A stretch of DNA of 64,000 bases from an uncultured Clostridia bacterium. GTDB taxonomy: Bacteria > Bacillota > Clostridia > Lachnospirales > Lachnospiraceae. A program made the translations under genes and the position numbers. Below are positions 53,554-61,598 of this stretch, piece after piece. The notes under the pieces are model-generated. The model saw only the letters and a list, made by a program, of their open reading frames with translations. It did no database searches and had not been told where the DNA came from. The stretch lies in NCBI GenBank assembly GCA_937895705.1, contig CALBKM010000046.1:1-64000 (forward strand), read 5' to 3'. Numbering within the stretch: the stretch's first letter is position 1; the number at the start of each line of letters is the position of its first letter.

Positions 53554-54621
53554 TTATTCCGATATTACAATCGTCAAATCGCACCGTTCCTTCACTTTAT
53601 GCGCCTTAAAGTACCCACGCTCCATCGGTATCCATTCCGCCAAAAAGCGTTCTGCCGTTTCCAGCGAATTACGTTTTCCGATTCGTTTTTTCTGAAGCTC
53701 GGGGGTTATGTCCAAAAACACGGAAAGATTGTAGTACCCTGCCAATTCGGGATGCATGCTGTAAACACCTTCCGTCACATTCAATTGCGAAAGCCTCTTC
53801 TCTATGGGCGGATTCAATGTAAAGGTACCGCAATCAAATCTCCGGTACATCACCCTTTCATTCTTTTCCAGAGGAGCAAGCACTTCTTTCAGAAACCGTT
53901 CCCTGTCCACATTACCGCCCGGCTCCGCTAGGCGTTCCGGTGTCCGTTGCCCCGGTCTCAAAAAGAAATCATCCATATGAAACATGGTGCAACCATACAC
54001 TTTTTCCAGCAACTCACCCAGTGTGGATTTGCCGCTTGCACTTCCGCCTTCTATCGCCAGAGTCACCCTTCCCCGCTTTAACATGCAATCAATTCGTATA
54101 AATAACGGCAGGAACGGTACATACGTTTTTTTTATTAGACGATACGCCGGCGCATAACACGCCCGAAACGCTTCCGAATGATGACAAGCCGGATACCCCG
54201 CCCGCTTCCAGGTTTCTATTGCTTCTTCGGTTTCCGCTTCATCAAAGGGAAGACTTCCTTTCTTTACCAGTTCCCGTAAAACAGATAGCTTCTCCTCTAA
54301 AAGAACCTCTCCGTCTTTCGCTTGTTCGGCAGAGAAAAAAAACAGTCTTGCAAAAGTATCCGCAGAAAGACCATCTTCCAAACATTTCAAACTTACCCTG
54401 CACCAGTCCCCATCTAAAGGCTCTACAAGGTCTCCTTCCATCGGACATCGCTCTGCGAACTCTTTTTCGATATACTCCTTTACCGCTCCGGTCTCTTTCA
54501 CCAGATGCTCGCAACCGAATGCGCTCTGATACAAAAATTTAAACAGATCCGCAAGCTGCAATTTCGGATACCTGCTGTACTGCGCCAACAATGCTGCCTT
54601 TGTCGCTTCTCTTTTCTCCAT
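53554..54621 (-). CDS. Uridine-kinase-like P-loop protein with extra N-terminal domain
   Basis: A 355-residue two-part protein. Residues 1 to about 185 form an unrecognised helical domain (FLYQSAFGCEHLV, CRVSLKCLEDGLSADTFARLFF, AGYPACHHSEAFR). Residues 185-355 are a P-loop kinase with Walker A EGGSASGKSTL, MFHMDDFFLRPGQRT (substrate lid) and RFDCGTF, as in the uridine kinase/phosphoribulokinase family. The substrate is unknown. An AAGGA site precedes the ATG and a hairpin terminator follows. Confidence 0.8.
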   Translation of the reverse strand: MEKREATKAALLAQYSRYPKLQLADLFKFLYQSAFGCEHLVKETGAVKEYIEKEFAERCPMEGDLVEPLDGDWCRVSLKCLEDGLSADTFARLFFFSAEQAKDGEVLLEEKLSVLRELVKKGSLPFDEAETEEAIETWKRAGYPACHHSEAFRACYAPAYRLIKKTYVPFLPLFIRIDCMLKRGRVTLAIEGGSASGKSTLGELLEKVYGCTMFHMDDFFLRPGQRTPERLAEPGGNVDRERFLKEVLAPLEKNERVMYRRFDCGTFTLNPPIEKRLSQLNVTEGVYSMHPELAGYYNLSVFLDITPELQKKRIGKRNSLETAERFLAEWIPMERGYFKAHKVKERCDLTIVISE

Positions 54622-54650
54622 TCACATATCCTTCTTAAACCGACGTTTTC

Positions 54651-55601
54651 TTAACGCATTATTCCCGGCTGAACCACCTGTACAATCTTTGCCTCCTGCA
54701 TGTTTCTTAACAACTGCAGGCGCACCTGACCCTGATATTCCGGTTTGATCATATAATGGCAGTATGCTTCCAATACAACGAAAAAGTCGTCGGTACGACC
54801 TTCTATTTTAAAATTATGAAATCCCATCGGAACATATTTCTCCCAAATATCCTCCGGAGATACATAGGTTCTATACTCCTTAATGGTATGAATATTCTGC
54901 TGTGCCCCGCAGGCATACTTACACTCCCACGGCTTTAACTCTGCTTGTTGTTCTCTCGGAAGATTCATGTTTTTCACAATATTCTTCTGATTTTCGGAGA
55001 TGTGTCTGTAGTGCGCACCTCTTCTCGGACAATTCGGTTCACAGGCAGCGTTAATCAAAATCTCACAACGATCCTTATCCTTAATCTTTTCCAGTTCATC
55101 AAAACGATTATTCATGTTGTAGTCCAACACTACCATGTCATAATCCTTTTCCAGCTCCGCATTCACACCCTCCACGCCTTTGATCTGCTTACAGGTGGAA
55201 CTGGTAATCTTCATCTTCGGGTAATTCTTACGGACATACTTTTCCAAAAGCGGAGAAACAAGAATCACACCGTTCATCCCGTTATGTGCGGTCTTCAGAC
55301 AATAATTACAATACGGGTCCTGTAAATCCGTTTCGTCCAGCAACATATTGGTATATGTAAATCTGACCGGAATCCCCCAATCATTCAAAGTCTTTATAAC
55401 AAGATTAATGTAATCCGGTCCGCACTGGTCTCCTCTGGAATTTCTTCCTCCGTTCCACAGAGAAGTCGGAAACTCTCCGAAAAAGGAACCGATTTTCACA
55501 CCTTCCCTAAAAAACTCCGGATGTCCCTTCAGCAACCCCGCAAACATTACGTTCAGCGGGTAATTTCTGCGTAATCCCGGTAAATGAAACTTTACTTCCA
55601 T
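54651..55601 (-). CDS. Conserved Cys-rich protein, paralogue B
   Basis: A 316-residue soluble protein, strongly similar along its whole length to the next gene upstream. Features are the RRNYPLNVMFAGLLKGHPEFFREG start, SLWNGGRNSRGDQCG, DPYCNYCLKTAHNGMNGV, SSTCKQIKGVEGVNAELEKDY and NAACEPNCPRRGAHYR. The CxxC and CxxxC clusters suggest a metal or Fe-S site; a barrel-like alternation of strand and helix is plausible and distantly recalls U32 proteins. Function unknown. The ATG at 55601 has GGAGG seven bases upstream; the TTG just before it is discounted. Confidence 0.75.
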   Translation of the reverse strand: MEVKFHLPGLRRNYPLNVMFAGLLKGHPEFFREGVKIGSFFGEFPTSLWNGGRNSRGDQCGPDYINLVIKTLNDWGIPVRFTYTNMLLDETDLQDPYCNYCLKTAHNGMNGVILVSPLLEKYVRKNYPKMKITSSTCKQIKGVEGVNAELEKDYDMVVLDYNMNNRFDELEKIKDKDRCEILINAACEPNCPRRGAHYRHISENQKNIVKNMNLPREQQAELKPWECKYACGAQQNIHTIKEYRTYVSPEDIWEKYVPMGFHNFKIEGRTDDFFVVLEAYCHYMIKPEYQGQVRLQLLRNMQEAKIVQVVQPGIMR

Positions 55602-55632
55602 CAAAAATCCTCCTTCATACAGGAACCGCCGC

Positions 55633-56568
55633 TTACGGCATATTCACCTGTATAATCTTCAATTGTTCCATTCTGTCATACAGCATGAAACGAACTTTGC
55701 CCTGATACTCCGGTTTGATCATGTAATGACAATAGATTTCTATTACATTAAAAATACTGTCGGTACGTCCCTCTAACTTAAAGTGCTTGAAGCCCATCGG
55801 AACATATTTCTCCCAAATATCCTCCGGAGACACATAATTGCAGGAACCTGTGATGGCATACATATTACGACCGCCCTTACATCCTTTGAAGTCCCACGGC
55901 TTTAACGGAACCGGTTCTTTACTTCCGCTTCTCATGCTCTTGGCAATAATCTTCTGGTTTTCGGAAATCAGCTTATAATGCGCAGCTCTCGCCGGACAAT
56001 TCGGTGCACACAGAGCATTTACCAGTATCTCACATCTGTCTTTATCGGTAATCTTTTCCAACTCCTCAAACTTGTTATTCATGTTGTAATCAAGCACAAC
56101 CATCGCGTAATCCTTTTCCAGCTCGGCGTTGACACCTTCAACACCCTTAATGCACTTACAGGTAGAACTGATAATATGCATCTTCGGGAAATTCTTCCGT
56201 ACATACGCTTCCAAGAGCGGAGAAACAACGATAACTCCGTTCATTCCGTTGTGAGCCGCCTGCAAGCAATAATTGCAGAACGGATCCGACAAATCTTCCT
56301 CTTCAATGCACACATTGGTATAGGTGTATCTGACCTGAACACCCATATCGTTCATCGTCTTTATGCATGTATTAATGAACTTCTCATCACACATATCCGG
56401 TCTTGAATTTCTGCCACCGTTCCACAAAGACGGCGGAAACTCTCCGAAACATGCACCGATTTTAACTCCTTCTCTGAAAAACTCCGGGTGTTCCTGAAGC
56501 AAACGGATAAACGTTACATTTATCGGGTAATTTCTGCGTAAACCCGGCAGGAAAAAATTAACTTCCAT
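55633..56568 (-). CDS. Conserved Cys-rich protein, paralogue A
   Basis: A 311-residue protein, paralogue of the following gene 31 bases downstream. It keeps the same Cys pattern (DPFCNYCLQAAHNGMNGV, SSTCKCIKGVEG, NALCAPNCPARAAHYK) and the shared end MIKPEYQGKVRFML. Divergence is spread through the protein, so the duplication is not recent. The start at 56568 aligns with its paralogue (MEVNFFLPGLRR) and has GGAGG six bases upstream. A good promoter precedes it, so the pair is a two-gene operon. Function not known. Confidence 0.75.
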   Translation of the reverse strand: MEVNFFLPGLRRNYPINVTFIRLLQEHPEFFREGVKIGACFGEFPPSLWNGGRNSRPDMCDEKFINTCIKTMNDMGVQVRYTYTNVCIEEEDLSDPFCNYCLQAAHNGMNGVIVVSPLLEAYVRKNFPKMHIISSTCKCIKGVEGVNAELEKDYAMVVLDYNMNNKFEELEKITDKDRCEILVNALCAPNCPARAAHYKLISENQKIIAKSMRSGSKEPVPLKPWDFKGCKGGRNMYAITGSCNYVSPEDIWEKYVPMGFKHFKLEGRTDSIFNVIEIYCHYMIKPEYQGKVRFMLYDRMEQLKIIQVNMP

Positions 56569-56625
56569 CATAAACCTCCTCATATCTTTTCATAAGTACG
56601 AATCGTAAATTTCGCATACACTACT

Positions 56626-56654
56626 ATCATACATCGAATCATCCCTGTTGTCAA
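56626..56654 (-). promoter_or_regulatory. Promoter of the paralogue pair, with dyad at the -35 box
   Basis: TTGACA (56649-56654) and TATGAT (56626-56631), 17 bases apart on the minus strand. A CTGTTG/CAACAG dyad (about 56645-56662) surrounds the -35 box and could be an operator. Confidence 0.7.
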
Positions 56655-56705
56655 ACAACAGTTTTTCCCGGATAATTCCCTCTGCTTTGCTCACAAAAGG
56701 AACTG

Positions 56706-59700
56706 TCAGCGTAACAAAGACAATACCTGCTCCGGCCGTCTGGAAATCTGTGACAACATTGCCCGCTGCACCTCTGCAAGAATATTATACTTTGCCTGAT
56801 TTACTGTTTCCTCAGCCATATCCGCATCACGAATTCGCGAATAAGAAGCTGTGACCTGCTCCTCGGCATTTGCGGCGTATTGAAACGCATGTTCTAACCG
56901 ATTTTGATCCGCTCCGATTTTGCTTCTGGCCATACCGATTACCGATGCGGCCGTCTTTGACCGGCGCATCACCTTGGCCACCCCTTCGTAGGTTTGAAAC
57001 GAATCCCCCGGATAATCCAGCTTTAGATGTTCCAATGATAAGTAAGGCAGATGTACCGGTATGTACGGTTTTTCTTCCGTATCTCCCGCATAAATCATAA
57101 CAAAGGCGTAGTACGCATCCGTCTCCGCACGACCGTCACCTACCAGCTCCGACTTATCCACAATACGTTCCGCATCAACCTGATAGGTGCAATTCGTGTA
57201 TACTCCGGCCAGAATTTTTGCCTGTAACACTGCGCCGGTATCCTTGTCCAAAATATCTCCGTAGCGCTTATCCATCACAATCAGGGACGCTCCGGAAGGC
57301 TCTACGGTTATGGTATGCTCCAGGGAACCCTGCAACTGCCTGGCGATACTGTCCACAATCTCATTGCCCGAGGTAATATTTTTCAGTTCCACCACATGAT
57401 TTTTGATTTGATTCTTATTGCCGTCTTCATCCGTATATTCAAATTCCGACGGAAAATTTGCACTTTCCTTGTCATGACAAAAAATAATATTAACAAACTC
57501 CCCCGGACAGGTGGCGCAAGTGATTCGAAATCCTTTGCCGTATAATTCCGAAATATTATCCAAATTCACTCCGGAAAAATTGATGGAGGTTTGAGGCCTC
57601 GACATGTCCGCTCCGCCGGAGGTCTTTATCGATACGATTCCGACCTCGTCATTCAGCAATCCGTCCGCCCCTGTCTTTCCGTCGGAAAACGCCGGAAAAT
57701 ACCTGTATATATCCGAGGAGTAAACATTACTATTTGTCGTCTTTGTTCCGGATATGGTCAATACTCCGGAAGAAATCGTAACATCCTCTATCAGACGGTC
57801 CTTTGATTGCACCGTCGTCTTCAGTTTTTGCGCAATTGCCTCATAATCATTGCAGCCCGCTATATTAATGCGCACGGTGTCCGCATTGGTTAGTTCTGAT
57901 GAAGCATCCGAAAACTCATAGGACACACCGTTTAAATAAAATCCGCTCCCGTACAAAGCGGTCGCATCAAAGCCGGCAGTCATTCGTTCCATCAAATTCA
58001 AAGATGCCGAATACTTCTGCTCAAAGTAACTTGTGTTAATCAGGTCGTTATACTGAATTTTTTCCGTATACTCCACCGAAGTTCCGGTTAATTTTTGATT
58101 CAAATCCAAATCGGTATTCGCTGTTTTACTCTTAATAGTAAGCGTATTCCCGTTCTTTGTAACCACCGCATCCGTAATATAACTCGGAATATAGGACCTT
58201 AAATAATTCAACACCGTATTCTTGTCCGGATTATCGGAAACAAGTACAATTCCGCCGTCTTTCATTCCGACACTGTTGCTCCCCGGACTCAATTCGGCTT
58301 TGTCAAAAACAGTCAAAGTTCTTGTTCCGATTTTGCATGTTACCGGAAAATCCAACTTTGTTGTATCGTCAATTGTTAAAGACCATACATCCACAGATTC
58401 CGGTGTTGACGCCGACTCATGTACCAAACGAAACGGCAAACTGTTTGTCGTTCCCGAAACACTGCTATCCTGACTCTTCACCGTATCTCCGATATACACA
58501 TTTGTCATCTCAGACGCACTTCCCGAGGAAACGTTCACCGTCACTTCAGAGCCGAAAACAGAGGCCGTAATTCCGTTCCCCAACCCATTTAATGCGTCAA
58601 CAAAAGCTGACCGTACCTGTTCTTTCGTCATACCGTCAGTAATCAAGGTTCCTACCGGAATATTATGTCGTATAGAACCTGTTTGGATATAAAATGTGTT
58701 ATTTTGAAAGCTTAAAATCTCCTCCGCGGTAATCGGCTTCGTTCCTTCCAGCAGAGAAAATGTCACCGTCGCCGTAGGTTCAAAAGAGAGAGCATTTATC
58801 GCTGTATCCACCTCCGCCAAAGATGCCTCTTCCTTGCTTGAAACCACAATATTATTTCCGGAGCTGCCGTTGCCGCCGGAAATGGCAGGATACTGTATCG
58901 TAGTCCCGTCTATCGTACAACTTGGGGTCAAATTGGTTTTCTGCATTACTACTTTCAACGCATTTTTCCCGCCGGATGATTTCATCACACTTACAGTGTC
59001 TATTTTACTCCCGCTATTGCGCGAATTGTAATTACTCGCCAACTGGTCAAACACTTTTTGCACGGTTCTTCCGTTTGTATCTATATTAATAAAATACTCC
59101 CCGTTTACGGATTTAATCAAACCGGTCTTATCTCCGTTTGCAGAATTTACAAACTGAAAATAACAATTCCCTATCCGCAAATTTTTTCCGACAAGCGTAG
59201 AGGAATCCGAAATATTTATTGTGTCATCCAACGGAATTGTCACCGATGCCGCCACTGCTCCCTTTGATGTATCAAAATTCTTGTCCGTAATTCCGAGCAA
59301 GTCATCCCCCCATGACTCATATTGCCCCTCCGGAAGCCTGGTAACCGTTTCCGTATAATTATATCTTGGTCTTCCGGCATAAAAATTAGCGCCGTCATGA
59401 CGAAAAATCGGAATTGTATTAAATTCCGTATCGGTAAACACCGCTTCCATGGCATCGTAAAGCTGATTGATTTCATCCGCCAGCATCATACGGTCCTCTT
59501 CCGTATTGGTACCGTTTGCCGCCTGGACACACAACTCTTGCACACGATTTAACATATCATTGATCTCGGCCAATGCACCGTCAGCCGTTTGTGTCAAACT
59601 GATTCCGTCTTCTATATTATTTTGCACCTGAAAAAGAGCCCTCATTCGGGACCTCATCTTTTCCGAAATTGCCAGACCCGCCGCATCGTCAGCGGCCCGG

Positions 59701-59810
59701 TTAATACGATATCCTGAAGACAGGCGCTCGGTGGCTTTAAACTTCGCCTTCTGCACTCTGTTTCCCACATTTAAGTTGTTTAATGCAGCCAAATTATGTT
59801 GAATAACCAC
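56706..59810 (-). CDS. Giant flagellin with expanded central domain
   Basis: A 1034-residue flagellin, two to four times the usual length. The N-terminal D0/D1 helices (VIQHNLAALNNLNVGNRVQK, RLSSGYRINRAADDAAGLA) and C-terminal D1/D0 helices (SRIRDADMAEETVNQAKYNI, then VLSLLR at the end) are intact, so it should be exported through the flagellar tube and polymerise. Between them (about 185-870) lie five diverged modules of about 100 residues sharing an L.GxxFxI..YxF...IAxxL...VTISxxxLxI pattern. No HExxH protease motif is seen, so it is not a flagellinolysin. It contains several Cys, unusual for flagellin. The start is GTG with GGGAG upstream; a sigma-28-like promoter precedes it. No other flagellar gene is near. 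Confidence 0.9.
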   Translation of the reverse strand: MVIQHNLAALNNLNVGNRVQKAKFKATERLSSGYRINRAADDAAGLAISEKMRSRMRALFQVQNNIEDGISLTQTADGALAEINDMLNRVQELCVQAANGTNTEEDRMMLADEINQLYDAMEAVFTDTEFNTIPIFRHDGANFYAGRPRYNYTETVTRLPEGQYESWGDDLLGITDKNFDTSKGAVAASVTIPLDDTINISDSSTLVGKNLRIGNCYFQFVNSANGDKTGLIKSVNGEYFINIDTNGRTVQKVFDQLASNYNSRNSGSKIDTVSVMKSSGGKNALKVVMQKTNLTPSCTIDGTTIQYPAISGGNGSSGNNIVVSSKEEASLAEVDTAINALSFEPTATVTFSLLEGTKPITAEEILSFQNNTFYIQTGSIRHNIPVGTLITDGMTKEQVRSAFVDALNGLGNGITASVFGSEVTVNVSSGSASEMTNVYIGDTVKSQDSSVSGTTNSLPFRLVHESASTPESVDVWSLTIDDTTKLDFPVTCKIGTRTLTVFDKAELSPGSNSVGMKDGGIVLVSDNPDKNTVLNYLRSYIPSYITDAVVTKNGNTLTIKSKTANTDLDLNQKLTGTSVEYTEKIQYNDLINTSYFEQKYSASLNLMERMTAGFDATALYGSGFYLNGVSYEFSDASSELTNADTVRINIAGCNDYEAIAQKLKTTVQSKDRLIEDVTISSGVLTISGTKTTNSNVYSSDIYRYFPAFSDGKTGADGLLNDEVGIVSIKTSGGADMSRPQTSINFSGVNLDNISELYGKGFRITCATCPGEFVNIIFCHDKESANFPSEFEYTDEDGNKNQIKNHVVELKNITSGNEIVDSIARQLQGSLEHTITVEPSGASLIVMDKRYGDILDKDTGAVLQAKILAGVYTNCTYQVDAERIVDKSELVGDGRAETDAYYAFVMIYAGDTEEKPYIPVHLPYLSLEHLKLDYPGDSFQTYEGVAKVMRRSKTAASVIGMARSKIGADQNRLEHAFQYAANAEEQVTASYSRIRDADMAEETVNQAKYNILAEVQRAMLSQISRRPEQVLSLLR

Positions 59811-59869
59811 ATGCGCCGCTCCCTTTGGACCTTTTTACGACATCCTGTCCGGTCCGACTCCTAAGATAT

Positions 59870-59897
59870 TTATCGGCAAAATATGGGGAAAAGATTA
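59870..59897 (-). promoter_or_regulatory. Sigma-28 (SigD/FliA)-type promoter of the flagellin gene
   Basis: GCCGATAA (59870-59877), with TAAT (59894-59897) 16 bases upstream, on the minus strand; the flagellar consensus is TAAA-N15-GCCGATAA. It is about 60 bases before the GTG start. Confidence 0.75.
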
Positions 59898-59960
59898 GAA
59901 CAAACATCTTCTTCTCTGCTTTCCAAAAATCAATAACGAGACATCCGGGAACATATGTCA

Positions 59961-60416
59961 TTATTCAAATTCCTGCAGCATTTTTTCCGGATCCTCTGAT
60001 GCTTTCACCTTGTCATTTGCTTTCGCAATGATTCCTTGCTCATCAATCAGATATGTTGTTCTTACAACCCCCATAGAAACTTTACCGTAATTTTTCTTCT
60101 CTTTCCATACGTCATATGCCTCGATCACTTTACGCTCCGGATCTGCTAAAAGAGTGAATACCAATCCGTATTTTTCCGCAAATCTCTTATGTGAATTCAC
60201 GGAATCCTTGCTAATTCCGAGGACAACTGCACCCTTTTCAGTAAACAAAGGATATCTCTCGGAAAATCCGCATGCTTGCTTTGTGCATCCCGGTGTACTA
60301 TCCTTCGGATAAAAATACAAAATAACCTTCTTCCCAATATAATCACTTAATTTATGCAACTTTCCATCCTGATCAGGCAACTCAAAATCAGGTGCCTTTG
60401 TTCCTACTTCTAACAT
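59961..60416 (-). CDS. bcp: Thiol peroxidase of the Bcp/PrxQ type
   Basis: A 151-residue peroxiredoxin that reduces peroxides with thioredoxin. The peroxidatic Cys sits in DSTPGCTKQACGF, with the resolving Cys five residues later, the PrxQ pattern; VILYFYPKD and the late VVRTTYLIDEQG also fit. The ATG at 60416 (MLEVGTKAPDF) follows AGAGG and agrees with family starts; the longer frame to 60440 covers the binding site itself. It has its own promoter. Confidence 0.95.
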   Translation of the reverse strand: MLEVGTKAPDFELPDQDGKLHKLSDYIGKKVILYFYPKDSTPGCTKQACGFSERYPLFTEKGAVVLGISKDSVNSHKRFAEKYGLVFTLLADPERKVIEAYDVWKEKKNYGKVSMGVVRTTYLIDEQGIIAKANDKVKASEDPEKMLQEFE

Positions 60417-60467
60417 ACAATACCTCTTCTTTCTTAACAATGCGTAATCTTCAAATACTATGTATTA

Positions 60468-60497
60468 ATTATACCATACAGACTTTACTTCTAACAA
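60468..60497 (-). promoter_or_regulatory. Promoter of bcp
   Basis: TTGTTA (60492-60497) and TATAAT (60468-60473), 18 bases apart on the minus strand. Confidence 0.6.
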
Positions 60498-60603
60498 GTA
60501 AAATTCGCGAGGGGCCGGGGTTCGCTTTGCTGCATTTGGCCATAAACGTCCCTGATGAAAACCTGATCTTTCGTCCATTACAAGTAACAACAGCTTTCAG
60601 CGT

Positions 60604-60648
60604 AAAAAAAACAGTACCATAGAGCAAAACCCTACCGTGCTGTTTTTT
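60604..60648. terminator. Terminator-like hairpin after Phd/Doc; rest of gap empty
   Basis: An A8-CAGTAC..TAG / CTA..GTGCTG-T6 hairpin with A and T tracts on both sides, so it may work in both directions. The rest of the gap, 60498-60790, shows no gene; a GC-richer stretch at 60650-60760 is unexplained. Confidence 0.65.
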
Positions 60649-60790
60649 ATGGACCTGAGGGGAGTCGATACTTTGGGCAAACACTCAGAAGCCTTGTATT
60701 ATGCGGTTTGTAGGGATATTGTTTTTGGTGTACCCCGGTTTTACCCCAGTTTTTTTCAAACTTTACATTTTCTCGTTCATTTCCCCGGCT

Positions 60791-61168
60791 TTAATTTTGA
60801 TGTTCCAATACCCAGTGCAGCAGTTCTTCATATCCCTGCTTTCCTTCAGCGACATCCAGAATCATCTCATAAAGTTCCTTCTGGGTATATACGAGTTCTA
60901 TCCCATTCAGTGCCAGCAGGACCAACATCGCATGAGTTCCGATTCTTTTATTTCCGTCAATCATCGGATGGTTCTTTATCAAGCCGTATCCGAGTCGCAC
61001 TGCTTTTGCCTGTATTGAAGGATATAACTCAATTCCTCCGAAAGACTGAAACGGCGTCTCCACTGCCGATTCCAATAAATTATAATCTCTTACGCCGTTA
61101 CTCCCACCGGTTTGTTCTATCAGCTGAGTATGAAGCATAAAAATTTGCTTTATACTCAGTTTTATCAT
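60791..61168 (-). CDS. doc: Doc-type toxin (Fic fold)
   Basis: A 125-residue Doc toxin. The Fic/Doc catalytic motif reads NHPMIDGNKRIGTHAM near residue 66; Doc proteins with this motif phosphorylate elongation factor Tu, blocking translation. The usual F is M here (HPMIDGNKR), seen in other Doc proteins. The ATG overlaps the stop of the upstream antitoxin by four bases, the classic Phd/Doc layout. A terminator-like hairpin lies about 140 bases downstream. Confidence 0.9.
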   Translation of the reverse strand: MIKLSIKQIFMLHTQLIEQTGGSNGVRDYNLLESAVETPFQSFGGIELYPSIQAKAVRLGYGLIKNHPMIDGNKRIGTHAMLVLLALNGIELVYTQKELYEMILDVAEGKQGYEELLHWVLEHQN

Positions 61169-61407
61169 CTGGCAAGTACCTCGTAAGCTTCCTTATTTTT
61201 TGCAAGTAATCTCTGTGACACACTAAGCACATCCGCATCCGACGCAAGCATCTCCTGCTCTGCTTTTCCGAAATCAATCACGAGATATCTCGGAACATTA
61301 TTCTTTAAAATAACCGCAGAACCCTTTTCGTCCACCATACGGGTCACCTTTGAGAAATTCTGATTTGCCTCCGTAATGGAAACCATCGTATTTGTATCAA
61401 TCGTCAT
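61165..61407 (-). CDS. phd: Phd/YefM-family antitoxin
   Basis: An 80-residue antitoxin. The N-terminal MVSITEANQNFSKVTRMVDEKGSAVI is the Phd/YefM DNA-binding fold; the C-terminal part (DVLSVSQRLLAKNKEAYEVLA) would wrap the Doc toxin. AAGGAGG precedes the ATG and a good promoter lies about 30 bases upstream. Co-translation with doc through an ATGA overlap is expected. The antitoxin probably represses its own operon, but no clear palindrome was identified in the promoter. Confidence 0.9.
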   Translation of the reverse strand: MTIDTNTMVSITEANQNFSKVTRMVDEKGSAVILKNNVPRYLVIDFGKAEQEMLASDADVLSVSQRLLAKNKEAYEVLAR

Positions 61408-61437
61408 AGAAACACCTCCTTTGTGTCGTCTAATTAT

Positions 61438-61466
61438 ATTATATACGAATTCTAGGATGTTTTCAA
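61438..61466 (-). promoter_or_regulatory. Promoter of phd-doc
   Basis: TTGAAA (61461-61466) and TATAAT (61438-61443), 17 bases apart on the minus strand, in a very AT-rich stretch. Confidence 0.65.
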
Positions 61467-61500
61467 CCTATTTCTTAGAAATGCTATTTATATTATAAGC

Positions 61501-61535
61501 AAAAATCTGCAGGCACATTGCGCACCCGCAGATTT
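61501..61535 (-). terminator. Terminator after the DUF2130 gene
   Basis: AAATCTGCGGG/CCTGCAGATTT stem with an eleven-base loop and five T on the minus strand, about 65 bases past the DUF2130 stop. Confidence 0.82.
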
Positions 61536-61598
61536 CCTGTTCATACATCTTACATCTACTCTAAAAATTTCTCTAGCTTCGCGCGAGAATTGTTTCTC

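Noticed and set aside
56640..56670. CTGTTG/CAACAG hairpin followed by TTTTT on the plus strand, considered as a terminator.
   Set aside because: No plus-strand gene precedes it; its overlap with a -35 box makes an operator or chance dyad more likely.
60645..60700. Stretch resembling a tRNA 3' end and possible attachment site beside the accessory block.
   Set aside because: The T-loop consensus is not met, no cloverleaf forms by eye, and no direct repeat or integrase is visible.
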